Assembly: GCA_030653385.1 (NCBI GenBank)
Contig: JAURZM010000034.1
Coordinates: 1 to 60,949 of the forward strand
Direction of reading: 5' to 3'
Source: Rubrivivax sp.
Lineage (GTDB): Bacteria; Pseudomonadota; Gammaproteobacteria; Burkholderiales; Burkholderiaceae_C
Length of the DNA stretch: 60,949 bases
The notes beneath the pieces are model-generated. The model ran no database searches, was not told the DNA's origin, and saw only the letters and a program-made list of their open reading frames with translations. This document shows positions 8,821 to 16,886 of this stretch, piece after piece; position 1 is the first letter of the stretch, and every line of letters starts with the position of its first letter. Both the position numbers and the translations under genes were made by a program.

Positions 8821-9411
8821 ATGAACACCCTTGCCAGCTTACCCTTGCGCATGAACGTTTTGAGAGCTGCCGTCTTCGTTGGGTATCTTTGGTTTCTGTT
8901 GTACCCAGCGCCTGCTCGGTCAGAACCGGTAGTTTCTGTGACGAGATCAGGAGAGAGCTACCAAGTCAACCTGCGCATGGACGTTGTGGGATCTCGTGCC
9001 CTTGTGTGGCGGGTTCTCACGGACTATGAAAACTTGCAGCGTTTCGTCCCAGGCATGCAGTCGAGTCGCATTGTGAGTGGCCGCGGGGAGCCCCTGCTGT
9101 TGGAGCAAAGAGGCGAGTCGGGTGTGTTGTTCTTCAAAGTCACCACCACGACCGTTTCGCGCATCTTCGAGACCCCGGAGAGCGAGATCCGTTTCGATTT
9201 GGTGAGTGGAAATCTCAAGCGCATGCAGGGTAGCTGGACATTGGCGCCCCATGACCATGCCATCAGCGTCGGTTACCGCGCGGAACTAGTGCCTGAGTTT
9301 GCTGTGCCCCCATTGATCGGACCTGCGGTGATGGCGCAGAACGTCAAGGCGATGGCCGAAGGCGTGGCGCGGGAAATCGAGCGCCGCAAGCTGGCCAACT
9401 CCAAGGAGTAG
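8821..9411 (+). CDS. Exported SRPBCC (START/RatA-like) family protein
   Basis: A 196-residue protein beginning MNTLASLPLRMN; an upstream in-frame ATG at 8773 would only add a non-conserved tail. A hydrophobic segment (residues about 11-27) ends at PAPARSEP, consistent with a signal peptide. The body matches the ligand-binding SRPBCC fold: WRVLTDYENLQRFVPGMQSSRI is the typical first strand/helix, and the long amphipathic helix at the end (VKAMAEGVAREIERRK) covers the pocket. Such proteins bind small hydrophobic ligands. A periplasmic location is inferred. It is followed 4 nt later by a small membrane-protein gene, probably cotranscribed. Base composition is slightly less GC-rich than its neighbours. 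Confidence 0.75.
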   Translation: MNTLASLPLRMNVLRAAVFVGYLWFLLYPAPARSEPVVSVTRSGESYQVNLRMDVVGSRALVWRVLTDYENLQRFVPGMQSSRIVSGRGEPLLLEQRGESGVLFFKVTTTTVSRIFETPESEIRFDLVSGNLKRMQGSWTLAPHDHAISVGYRAELVPEFAVPPLIGPAVMAQNVKAMAEGVAREIERRKLANSKE

Positions 9412-9415
9412 CGCG

Positions 9416-9601
9416 ATGTACGGAGCTGAGCATGGTTTCCTGCTGCACACGGCATTGATGATCGGTGGTTGGTTGGTTTTTCTTGCGATATGTGTAGCGC
9501 CTTTCGCTCTCATGTTTCTGGCCTACTGGTTGGGAGTGCGGCGTGGCAGACGTCTTGAACGCGGTCAGTTGAAGAACGACGACGCTCGATCGCCAGGATG
9601 A
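9416..9601 (+). CDS. Small membrane protein of unknown function
   Basis: A 61-residue protein with two hydrophobic segments (about residues 8-24 and 27-43) ending in a basic stop-transfer sequence (GVRRGRRLERG). Its start lies 4 nt after the SRPBCC stop, with the preceding AAGGAG at 9402-9407 serving as ribosome binding site. No family recognised; a small partner of the SRPBCC protein is possible but unproven. Confidence 0.55.
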   Translation: MYGAEHGFLLHTALMIGGWLVFLAICVAPFALMFLAYWLGVRRGRRLERGQLKNDDARSPG

Positions 9602-9650
9602 GGCTGCGGTCGCGCCGAGCGTCGACCCGTTGCGGTGCTGAAGGGTTACG

Positions 9651-10262
9651 CTACTCTTTGCGGGCATTGCGATCGAGTGGTGCCAGGCCTACAGGCCGAC
9701 TCTCGCTTGCCGGCGCATCGTGCCAGCGAGGCTGCCGGCGTCTCACCCGGAACAGCCAGACGGCAGCGACAACGAGTGCCGCGTAGTTCAGCGCCATGAA
9801 CCACGGCGTGGGCCAGGCGATGCCGTCGAACCCGCGGTCGTTGATCGGATAGAACACCGGCGACGGGTAGTACTCGCTCGAATGCGTGAAGACGTCGATC
9901 GCGATGTGCGACCACCAGCCGGCCAGCGGTACCAGCAGCCATCGCCATCGAAACCAGGCGAGCATCGTGACGACGAAGGCGACGACGGCGCTGTGCATCA
10001 CACAGTGCAAGGTGTGCGACCAGGCCTGTACTGCGGTGGGCAACCAGGGTTCGGCGCCCGGCGTCGCGAACGCATAGCCCTGGAGCGCCTGCCATGAGCC
10101 GTCTCCCAGCAGTCCCCAGAGGGCGATGGGAATCAGGTGTCCGATGTCGGGCAGCGCGGCGAGCGCAACGACTGCACGCGTCTGGCTTGCGCTGAGGGGC
10201 CAATGGCGCGCCACCGCCACGGCGCCGAGGCCGGCCCACAACGAGTGTGCAACGATGTCCAT
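9651..10262 (-). CDS. YdjM-like membrane-bound metal-dependent hydrolase family protein
   Basis: A 203-residue inner-membrane protein that starts MDIVAHSLWAGLG. It has four or five hydrophobic helices and the scattered acidic/His residues of the YdjM (LexA-binding inner-membrane) family: DIVAHSLW near the N-terminus, ALPDIGHLIP (about 38-47), SHTLHCVMHS (about 81-90) and WWSHIAIDVFTHSSEY (about 114-129). These His/Asp residues likely bind a metal. The reaction is not established in the family. The gene is the distal end of the minus-strand run and lies 18 nt after the SHOCT gene. Confidence 0.7.
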   Translation of the reverse strand: MDIVAHSLWAGLGAVAVARHWPLSASQTRAVVALAALPDIGHLIPIALWGLLGDGSWQALQGYAFATPGAEPWLPTAVQAWSHTLHCVMHSAVVAFVVTMLAWFRWRWLLVPLAGWWSHIAIDVFTHSSEYYPSPVFYPINDRGFDGIAWPTPWFMALNYAALVVAAVWLFRVRRRQPRWHDAPASESRPVGLAPLDRNARKE

Positions 10263-10280
10263 CGCGCGCGGCAGGTCACA

Positions 10281-10532
10281 TCAGGGCGTGGCTCGACCCG
10301 ACGTGCGGGCGTCGCGGTCGAGCAAGGCTTTTCGCTGCTCGTAGTCCTGCGCGTCGATCTCGCCGCTGGCGAGGCGTCGTCGAAGCACTTCATGTGGTGT
10401 CTCCCTGAAACCGAGCCGGCGCTCCGACGGACGACGCCGCGCCGCATAGACCAATGCGCCGATCAGGGCGATCCAGAAGAGCCACCACAGCCCGTGCATG
10501 CCGCCCATGTAATAGCTCCCGTCGTGGAACAT
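10281..10532 (-). CDS. SHOCT-domain small membrane protein
   Basis: An 83-residue protein with one transmembrane helix (LWWLFWIALIGALVYAA, about 15-31) followed by a basic linker and a C-terminal SHOCT motif (EVLRRRLASGEIDAQDYEQRKALL). The SHOCT motif is a short helical module found at the ends of many membrane proteins and probably mediates oligomerisation. Spacing of 9 nt from the DUF302 gene and 18 nt from the YdjM-like gene indicates one transcript. Function unknown. Confidence 0.75.
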   Translation of the reverse strand: MFHDGSYYMGGMHGLWWLFWIALIGALVYAARRRPSERRLGFRETPHEVLRRRLASGEIDAQDYEQRKALLDRDARTSGRATP

Positions 10533-10541
10533 GTTCGTCTC

Positions 10542-10928
10542 CTACATCGCGTCGATGACCGCACGCAGCCGGTTCCGGACCTCCTCGGCAACCCTCGCCA
10601 GTTCGGCATTGGCCACTGCCGCCATCGATGCCACGGGATCCACCGCGGACATCTCGACCGATCCGTCGGCGTGCTGCTGCACGATGACGTTGCAGGGGAG
10701 CATGGTGCCGATCTTGTCTTCGGCCTGCAGCGCACGATAGGCGAACGGCGGATTGCAGGCGCCGAGAATCAGGTAGGGCCTGAATTCGACATCGAGCTTC
10801 GCCTTGAGCGTCTGCCGCACGTCGATCTGGGTCAGGATGCCGAAGCCGCGCGCTTTGAGTTCGGCCGTGACCTTGTCCACCGCCGCCTGGAAGTCCATCG
10901 CGACGGTCTTGCTGAAGTGATAGCTCAT
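10542..10928 (-). CDS. DUF302 domain protein
   Basis: A 128-residue soluble protein covering the full DUF302 fold: MSYHFSKTVAMDFQAAVDKVTAELKARGFGI in parts at residues 1-31, then the characteristic FRPYLILGACNPPFAYRALQ core and PCNVIVQQ strand. DUF302 proteins are small alpha/beta domains common near stress and sulfur/metal genes; the Cys in GACNPP and LPCNV are family-typical and might bind a ligand. A good ribosome binding site (AAAGGAA) precedes the ATG. It lies 22 nt downstream of the type II GAPDH gene. Confidence 0.88.
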   Translation of the reverse strand: MSYHFSKTVAMDFQAAVDKVTAELKARGFGILTQIDVRQTLKAKLDVEFRPYLILGACNPPFAYRALQAEDKIGTMLPCNVIVQQHADGSVEMSAVDPVASMAAVANAELARVAEEVRNRLRAVIDAM

Positions 10929-10950
10929 GGTGCCAGTTCCTTTTGTTGGA

Positions 10951-11994
10951 TCAACCTCGGTTGCGCAGGAAGTCGCGCCGCAGTCCCAGCGAGGCGTCGG
11001 TCTTCGCCATGGACCTCGCCGGATCTGTCTCGATGCCGGTCAGAGCCCGGATCGCGTCGATGGTTTCGGGGATCACGATCGCCTGGTTGAAGACCTGGTA
11101 GGTGTAGTACGCCTGGTCGCCGTCGACGGCCAGCACGTCCTCCCACAGCGCCACCTCCCACATGTCGCCACGCGGGCGGCCAAGGTCGGCCATCAGTTCG
11201 GCCGTGCTGTTCAGCGCAACGATCCCGTCCGACGAACGCACGAACGCGATCCGTGGCGCTGACTCAAACGCGGCGAGCACCTCGTCGCGCGTCGCCGGTC
11301 GGGTCAGCTCAACCCACCAGGTGTGCAGGTGGCTGGAGTTGTGCGCGGCCTTCACGGCGATCGTGACGACGTCGAGGTCGGGGATGACGGTGCGGGCGTC
11401 CGGACCCTGGTGGCTGGGAATGACTTTCTCGGGGACCACGGTGTTGATGATGCCGTCGGCATGCGCCTCCCACGGGTCCGAGGCGCGCCGGATCAGCGTG
11501 CCACGCGCACGCTTGAGCAGGCCCACTGCGTTGAGCGCTCCGAGCGTGCGAACGATCGATGTCGTGTTGCACGACACGACGCGCGTCGACGAGCGCCCCA
11601 GGGCCGACGCATAGTTCGCCTGCGCGACGAAGGAATGGCCGGTCAGCGCATGCGATTCACCGCCATGGAAGATGGCTTTGACACGCGCCGCCTCGTACAC
11701 GCCTTTGTTGATCGCGGCCACCTTCTTCGGCGTGCAGTCGACGACGACATCGGACTTGGCAAGCAGATCGGCGAGGCCGCCCGCAACCGAGATGCCGGCT
11801 GCGCGCATCGGTCCCTCGGCCTGTGGCGTCGCCGCGTGCACGGGCAGTCCGGCGCGGGCCGCGACTTGCAGCCGGTAGTCGTTGATGATGTCGGCCACGC
11901 CAGCGAGCACCATGTCGTCCTGAAGGCGAACCGCGTCGGCGACTCGCTTGCCGATGACCCCGTAGCCGTTGACGGCGACCCTGATCCTGTTCAT
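10951..11994 (-). CDS. Type II (archaeal-type) glyceraldehyde-3-phosphate dehydrogenase
   Basis: A 347-residue protein beginning MNRIRVAVNGYGVIGKRVA, a Rossmann NAD(P)-binding start; the chosen ATG fits this and follows GGAG-like sequence at 11997-12003. The catalytic cysteine is in VVSCNTTSIVRTLG (about residues 137-150), and HNSSHLHTWWVEL (about 218-230) carries the active-site His region. This is the archaeal class II GAPDH architecture, not the usual bacterial class I (whose motif is SCTTN). It oxidises glyceraldehyde-3-phosphate to 1,3-bisphosphoglycerate with NAD(P). In bacteria it is uncommon. Its placement with an archaeal-type AMP phosphorylase in the same run of genes is notable. 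Confidence 0.9.
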   Translation of the reverse strand: MNRIRVAVNGYGVIGKRVADAVRLQDDMVLAGVADIINDYRLQVAARAGLPVHAATPQAEGPMRAAGISVAGGLADLLAKSDVVVDCTPKKVAAINKGVYEAARVKAIFHGGESHALTGHSFVAQANYASALGRSSTRVVSCNTTSIVRTLGALNAVGLLKRARGTLIRRASDPWEAHADGIINTVVPEKVIPSHQGPDARTVIPDLDVVTIAVKAAHNSSHLHTWWVELTRPATRDEVLAAFESAPRIAFVRSSDGIVALNSTAELMADLGRPRGDMWEVALWEDVLAVDGDQAYYTYQVFNQAIVIPETIDAIRALTGIETDPARSMAKTDASLGLRRDFLRNRG

Positions 11995-12022
11995 GTCCGC
12001 TCCTTGATGTCGAGATGCCCGG

Positions 12023-13639
12023 TCAGCGCAGTGCGCGCCCGCGAGCGATGGAAAGCGTGAATCGAATGGCGAGTGCATAACCCGCCAGCGCGAGGAGCGG
12101 CATGCCGCCCCATTGGGGGCCTACGGCGTGCTGCATCAGCAGACTGGAGGCGATGTACAACCCGAGCGTCACCAGTGCGAGTGATATGCGTCGGCTCGCC
12201 CGGTCGACGCCTTCCTGCAGGCGTGCGTCGGGCACGATCGCGATCTCGAACAGGCGCTCGCGGGCGAGTGCGCCGTGCAGTCGCTGCGCTACCAGCGTGG
12301 GCAGGTCGCTCGCCGCACGGCCCATCTCGAAGGCCAGGCGCTTCGAAGCTTCCGGCTTGGGTGCCTGCTGGATCGAGCCACCCGCAGCATGGCGCGACAG
12401 TGTCTCGAATATCGAGAACTGCGGCGCCAGCGCGCGGACGGTGCCCTCCAGCAGCAGCATCGTGCGCGTCAGGACGAGCAGGTCCGCGGGCAGGCGCACC
12501 GCCTGTGAGCGGCCGGCGGCGACTAGCCGTCCAAGCGCGGCCGGCAGCGACCAGTCGCGCAGCGGCCGCTCCGCACAGTCAGCCAGCAGCGACTGCACCA
12601 CCGGCAGGAACGCGCGGCGCTCCGCCTGCGTCCCCACCACGCCCATGTCGAGCCAGGCGTCCACCACCCAGTCGGCGTCCTGCTCGACGAAAGCGAGCGC
12701 GAACGCCGTCAGCGCCCGGCGCAGCCGGCGGTCCAGCCGGCCGACGATGCCGAAGTCGTGGAAGCAGATCCGCCCGTCGGCCATCACGAACAGGTTGCCT
12801 GGATGCGGATCGCCATGAAACAGGCCGAGCTCGAAGATCTGCGTCACGTAGCTGTCCACGAGGCGGCGCGCGCAGGCCTCGCGCTCGGGTGCGGCGACGG
12901 CGTCGATGCGCACACCGCTGCTGAAGCGCTGCACCATCACGGAGGCTGCGCACAGGCCGTCGATCACGTCGGGGATGTCGACGTCGGGTGATCCGCGCCA
13001 CGCATCGGCGAAGCGCCGCACGAAGCGGGCCTCGCGCGCCAGGTCCATCTCGAGCCGCAGGTTGCTGGCGATCTCGTCGACGATCGCTACGAGGCCCCAG
13101 CGCCGCAAGGGCGGCAGCAGGGCCTGCGCCAAGGTAACAACCATGTGCAGGATACGCATGTCGGACTCGACCGCCTCGGCGGCCCCCGGCCGGCGGATCT
13201 TGACGATCACCTCGCGGCCGTCAGGCAGGGCGGCGCGGTGAATCTGCGCCACCGAAGCCGCGGCCAGCGGCGTCAGGTCGAAGCGGGCGAACAACTGCGA
13301 GCAGGAGCGGCCGAACGCGGCTTCGACGGCCTGCTGGGCCTGCTCCGACGGAAACGGCCCGGCATGATCCTGCAGCCGCGCCAGGGCGTGCTGCGCCGCA
13401 TCGGGCAGCAGGTCGGCGCGCAGGCTCAGGTGCTGGCCGAGCTTGACGAAAGTGGTGCCCAGCCCCTGCAGGAGGGTCGCGAAGCGTTCGGCGACGGGAT
13501 GGTCGTCGCAGCGCATCACTCTACGGTGCCAGCCCCACCACAACACAAAACCGATGAAGGCCAGGCCGATCCGCAGGGCGCGCCTGACCGAGGACCGGCG
13601 CTGCAGCGCTCGGAGAGAGGCCTGTGCGGTATCGATCAT
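12023..13639 (-). CDS. AarF/UbiB (ABC1) family atypical kinase
   Basis: A 538-residue protein starting MIDTAQASLRALQRR. It has an N-terminal hydrophobic helix (IGLAFIGFVLWWGW), the KxGQ motif (TFVKLGQHLSLR, about residues 65-76), an Ala-rich nucleotide loop (AAASVAQIHRA), the conserved VIVKIRRPG Lys, the catalytic-loop equivalent FHGDPHPGNLFV and metal-binding HDFG. Two hydrophobic helices close the C-terminus. UbiB-type proteins support ubiquinone biosynthesis or lipid extraction through ATPase activity. This copy is longer at the C-terminus than some UbiB proteins and lies outside an ubi operon, so it may be a specialised paralogue. It starts 1 nt after the dehydrogenase stop. Confidence 0.88.
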   Translation of the reverse strand: MIDTAQASLRALQRRSSVRRALRIGLAFIGFVLWWGWHRRVMRCDDHPVAERFATLLQGLGTTFVKLGQHLSLRADLLPDAAQHALARLQDHAGPFPSEQAQQAVEAAFGRSCSQLFARFDLTPLAAASVAQIHRAALPDGREVIVKIRRPGAAEAVESDMRILHMVVTLAQALLPPLRRWGLVAIVDEIASNLRLEMDLAREARFVRRFADAWRGSPDVDIPDVIDGLCAASVMVQRFSSGVRIDAVAAPEREACARRLVDSYVTQIFELGLFHGDPHPGNLFVMADGRICFHDFGIVGRLDRRLRRALTAFALAFVEQDADWVVDAWLDMGVVGTQAERRAFLPVVQSLLADCAERPLRDWSLPAALGRLVAAGRSQAVRLPADLLVLTRTMLLLEGTVRALAPQFSIFETLSRHAAGGSIQQAPKPEASKRLAFEMGRAASDLPTLVAQRLHGALARERLFEIAIVPDARLQEGVDRASRRISLALVTLGLYIASSLLMQHAVGPQWGGMPLLALAGYALAIRFTLSIARGRALR

Positions 13640-13640
13640 G

Positions 13641-14702
13641 TCAGGCCACGCGGTTTCGCGGCTGACCGGCCTGCCACGCTGCGATGTTGTCGACCGTCTC
13701 GTGCAGGATGCGCGCGACCGCCTCGCGGGTGTTGAAGCCGACATGCGGTGTCGCGAGCACACGCGGGTGGCGCAGCAGCGGGTGCGATGCACTCCAGCCG
13801 CGGTCGCAGCCAAGGCCGCTGCAGCCCGTAGGGGCCTCGGACGCAGCGCCGCCTTCGTGCTCGAGCACGTCGAGGCCAGCCGCGGAGACGCTGCCGCGGT
13901 CGAGGGCGCGCAGCAGCGCCTCCTCGTCGATCAACGCGCCGCGTGCGGTGTTGATCAGCACGACACCGGGTTTGACCCGAGAGAAGGCGGAGTCGTCCAG
14001 CAGGTGGTGCGTCTCCGGTGTCAGAGGCACGTGGAGACTCAGGACATCGCTGCGCTCGAGCAGTTCGGACCATCCGACGAAGTCGATGCCAAGGGCGATC
14101 GTGGCTTCCGGTCGCGGGCGCGGGTCGAACGTCAGGACCTTCATCCCGAAGCCATGCGCGATGTGCGCCACATGCGTTCCGATGCGCCCACAGCCAACGA
14201 CTCCCAGGACCTTGCCTTCCAGCTCGAAGCCGGTGAGCCCCCGGTACGAGAAGTTGCCCTGGAGTGCCCGCCCGCGCGCCTCGCACAGGTGGCGGGCAAG
14301 CCCCAGCAGCAGCGTGAAGGCGTGTTCGGCGACGGTGGCGGCCCCGTAGTCGGGCACGTGAACGACCGCGATGCCGCTTTCCCGGCAGGCGGCAAGATCG
14401 ATGTGGTCGACGCCAGCGGAACGCGTCGCCACCAGACGCAGCGCGGGCATGCCTCGCAGCAGCTCGCGTGTCACCGGCGTGCGGACGAACACGCACAGCA
14501 CATGGGCCAGTGCGGCCGCTCCGTCGTCCGCGTCGAGCTGCGTGTCGGGCACGAAACGCGGCCACCAAGATCTCGGACGCAGTGTCTCGAGCGTGGCCTG
14601 GTCTTCGCGGCCAACGTCCATGAAGAGCACCCGCAAGGCCTCGGGGACGCCACCCGCAGATGCCCCCTCATGCGACACGAGCTCGCCGGGTGGGGTGTTC
14701 AT
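13641..14702 (-). CDS. D-isomer-specific 2-hydroxyacid dehydrogenase family protein
   Basis: A 353-residue NAD-dependent dehydrogenase. The dinucleotide-binding motif VGCGRIGTHVAHIA is at about residues 167-180, the substrate-binding Arg is in INTARGALIDEEALL (about 250), and the catalytic His is in ATPHVGFNTREAV (about 325). The N-terminal catalytic domain keeps RSAGVDHIDL, typical of D-lactate dehydrogenases. Members reduce 2-keto acids to D-2-hydroxy acids. The exact substrate cannot be read from sequence. The start codon overlaps the stop of the methyltransferase gene by 4 nt, so they are coupled. Confidence 0.85.
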   Translation of the reverse strand: MNTPPGELVSHEGASAGGVPEALRVLFMDVGREDQATLETLRPRSWWPRFVPDTQLDADDGAAALAHVLCVFVRTPVTRELLRGMPALRLVATRSAGVDHIDLAACRESGIAVVHVPDYGAATVAEHAFTLLLGLARHLCEARGRALQGNFSYRGLTGFELEGKVLGVVGCGRIGTHVAHIAHGFGMKVLTFDPRPRPEATIALGIDFVGWSELLERSDVLSLHVPLTPETHHLLDDSAFSRVKPGVVLINTARGALIDEEALLRALDRGSVSAAGLDVLEHEGGAASEAPTGCSGLGCDRGWSASHPLLRHPRVLATPHVGFNTREAVARILHETVDNIAAWQAGQPRNRVA

Positions 14703-15391
14703 GCTGTGCCCCCTGCCGAGTGCTGCCTCGCCTCGCCTCCGCTCTTCACGGCCCGGTACAGCGAGACGATGCCGAAGACGGTACGGATCCGGCGTGTTTC
14801 CTCGACTTGGCGGAAGCCCGCGGATCCGAACAGCATCGGCAGCAGTCCGGCGACGTTGTCACTCGTGGTGTCGAACCCGTCCAAAAGCTGCACCGCCAGG
14901 AACGCTGTCCGGCTGGCCAGGCCACCCGCGCGGCCCCAGTCGGCAACGTGCAGTTCACCGGAAGGGCGCAGTACGCGATGCATCTCGCGCGCGGTCAGCA
15001 GTTTGTCACCCCAGGACAGGTGGTGGAAGAACAGGCTCGACAGCACGCGGTCGAAGCGTTCGTCGGCATAGGGCAGGCTGGAGGATCGCCCCAGGGCGAA
15101 CGCGATGTCCGCGCCGGCACGGCGTGCCTTGCCTGCCGCGATGGCGAGGATGGCAGGGTCGGCGTCGAGCGCCGACACCTGCACGCCCGGTTGCAGCCGC
15201 TGCGCCGCGATCGCGAGCGTCCCGGTGCCGCAGCCGACGTCCAGCACCTGCTGCTCCGGCTCGATCGCCGCCTGCTCGAGCAAGGCCCGCTTGAAGGTCC
15301 CCTCGCGCGTCGTCAGTGCTACCACGCGGTCGTACAGCGGCGTGAGCGCGTGAAAGCGAAGTGCCGGCCTGATCCCCGTGGCCTCGACCAT
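14699..15391 (-). CDS. Class I SAM-dependent methyltransferase
   Basis: A 230-residue enzyme with the UbiE/Methyltransf_11 fold: motif I VLDVGCGTGTLAIAA (about residues 47-61), acidic post-I residue in SALDADPAIL, motif IV FDRVLSSLFFHHL and the EMHRVLRPSGELHVADW segment. The N-terminus RFHALTPLYDRVVALTTRE resembles arsenite or small-molecule methyltransferase-like enzymes of the ubiE group. Substrate unknown. It overlaps the DUF6629-like gene by 1 nt upstream and the dehydrogenase by 4 nt downstream. Confidence 0.85.
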   Translation of the reverse strand: MVEATGIRPALRFHALTPLYDRVVALTTREGTFKRALLEQAAIEPEQQVLDVGCGTGTLAIAAQRLQPGVQVSALDADPAILAIAAGKARRAGADIAFALGRSSSLPYADERFDRVLSSLFFHHLSWGDKLLTAREMHRVLRPSGELHVADWGRAGGLASRTAFLAVQLLDGFDTTSDNVAGLLPMLFGSAGFRQVEETRRIRTVFGIVSLYRAVKSGGEARQHSAGGTA

Positions 15392-16062
15392 CAGAGTACC
15401 TCCAGCTGACGTGTCGTGCCCCCGGCCGGCGAGGTACGGCGCGGATCGATGAAGTACAGCAGCACGACGACGCTGAGCGCCCCGGCAAAGAAGCACCACA
15501 CCGAGATGAACCAGGTGGCGTAGAAGGCGTAGGCCGCCACCGCGGACACGAACGCGGCCACGCCAAAGGCAACGACCCGGGCGTGACTGGAGAACATCAG
15601 GCTTGCGCAAGTGCCCAGCAGGTAGAGCGACATCGCGGCCAGTGCATAGAAGTGCGGCGACTCGTAGGCGATGTGCTGGCCTGTCACTGTGGCCACGATT
15701 GGCAACGTGAACAGCGTGACCAGCAGGTACAGCCCCACGGCGCTTCCCGCGAGAGCGATCGCGATCAGGACTCGTCGCCGCCAGGGCACGGTTTCCAGCG
15801 CCAATCCGGCCAGCGGCACATAGATCGGCCACAGCACATGCGAGAAGAACGAATAGGCGTGTGTCAGCACGGTGTTGAGCAGCGGCGCGCGGTCCGGGAA
15901 GGTCAGCCAGAGCGCGCCTTCGAGCAGTTGCTGGATGCCGAAGAGCACCGGGATCCACGCATACGGGAGCTCCGAGCGCACGCGCGCGCGGCGCACGGTG
16001 GCGGCGCCGACGATCAGCAGGACGGCGCTGGCAGTGAAGCTGGCTTCTGCGGAAAAGCACAT
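15391..16062 (-). CDS. DUF6629-like integral membrane protein
   Basis: A 223-residue inner-membrane protein starting MCFSAEASF, with about seven hydrophobic helices. The MCFSxxASF N-terminus and FGIQQLLEGALW segment (residues about 42-53) are characteristic of the family. No enzymatic residues are evident. It begins a block of overlapping genes (methyltransferase, dehydrogenase, kinase) after a 221-nt gap at 16063-16283, where a promoter for this sub-operon may lie. Function unknown. Confidence 0.7.
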   Translation of the reverse strand: MCFSAEASFTASAVLLIVGAATVRRARVRSELPYAWIPVLFGIQQLLEGALWLTFPDRAPLLNTVLTHAYSFFSHVLWPIYVPLAGLALETVPWRRRVLIAIALAGSAVGLYLLVTLFTLPIVATVTGQHIAYESPHFYALAAMSLYLLGTCASLMFSSHARVVAFGVAAFVSAVAAYAFYATWFISVWCFFAGALSVVVLLYFIDPRRTSPAGGTTRQLEVL

Positions 16063-16283
16063 GGGTCGGACTCCCGGCTTATCTGTCGACGGCGGGGAAG
16101 GCCGCGTTCGCGGCCTCCCCCCGGACAGTCGCCGCGATGTGATCCGGCGTACGGATCACCGAGCGCGTGCGGGGGCCGCTCCGGGGGTCGGTGCTTGTGG
16201 TCATGCGGGTTGTCTCACTACAGGTACAGGGTGGGTGGAAGACCTGGCGCAGCGCTGCTAGAGTGCCCGCGCCTGACCAAGAC

Positions 16284-16874
16284 TCAAGGCGGCCTGGATC
16301 GAGCTTGGACCTTTCCCGCCCGGCCAAGCACCGCGTTGAGCGTCATGAGCCGGAAATGAGCCCGGGTGATCCAACGCGTTGGGAACGTCGACGCCAGCCA
16401 GGCGTAGACGAGGTACTTCACCAGCTTGCCCGTCCACAGTGCCAGGACCACTTCGGTGACAGGCAGCCGGGATATCGCAGCGAACATCAGCGCGGGTGTC
16501 AGCGGCAGCGGCGTCGCCGCGATGACCAGCAGGGCTACGACGCCATACTGGGCCAGCCACCGGGTGGCGTCGCGCCAGGCGATTGATCGCACGACGTCGG
16601 GGTAGGCCGCGAACAACTTGGCCCATCCGAGGTGATGGAAGATCAGGTACAGCACCGCCGCGCCAAGTGCCGCGCCCAGGCTCGACCAGAGCGAGATCGC
16701 GACCCAGCGGCGCGGTGCCATCAGCACCGCCGCCACCAGCAGGGTCGCGAATGGCACTGACATCGACAGTGTCGCCGCGGCCGCGACGCCGCCGACCACC
16801 ATCGGGAATGCGCGCGTGTCGGCACGGCGCACGAGCGCGCGCATCAGCCCGGATTCGATTGAATTGCGCAGCAT
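16284..16874 (-). CDS. VTT-domain (YqaA/DedA-like) membrane protein
   Basis: A 196-residue inner-membrane protein with a basic N-terminus, about five hydrophobic segments and the re-entrant-helix signatures of the SNARE-associated/VTT family: a Gly-rich LGAALGAAVLYLIF helix (about 67-80) and ATPLPLTPALMFAAISRLPV (about 119-138). Such proteins are linked to lipid scrambling and envelope homeostasis. It starts 12 nt after the HtrA stop and is likely cotranscribed with it. In the following 221-nt gap (16063-16283) the only open frame is a weak 41-codon one at 16079-16204. Confidence 0.75.
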   Translation of the reverse strand: MLRNSIESGLMRALVRRADTRAFPMVVGGVAAAATLSMSVPFATLLVAAVLMAPRRWVAISLWSSLGAALGAAVLYLIFHHLGWAKLFAAYPDVVRSIAWRDATRWLAQYGVVALLVIAATPLPLTPALMFAAISRLPVTEVVLALWTGKLVKYLVYAWLASTFPTRWITRAHFRLMTLNAVLGRAGKVQARSRPP

Positions 16875-16886
16875 GGCGGGTCCGCA

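Noticed and set aside
16079..16204. 41-codon minus-strand frame in the gap before the DUF6629-like gene
   Set aside because: No good ribosome site and no recognisable protein character; kept only as a remark.
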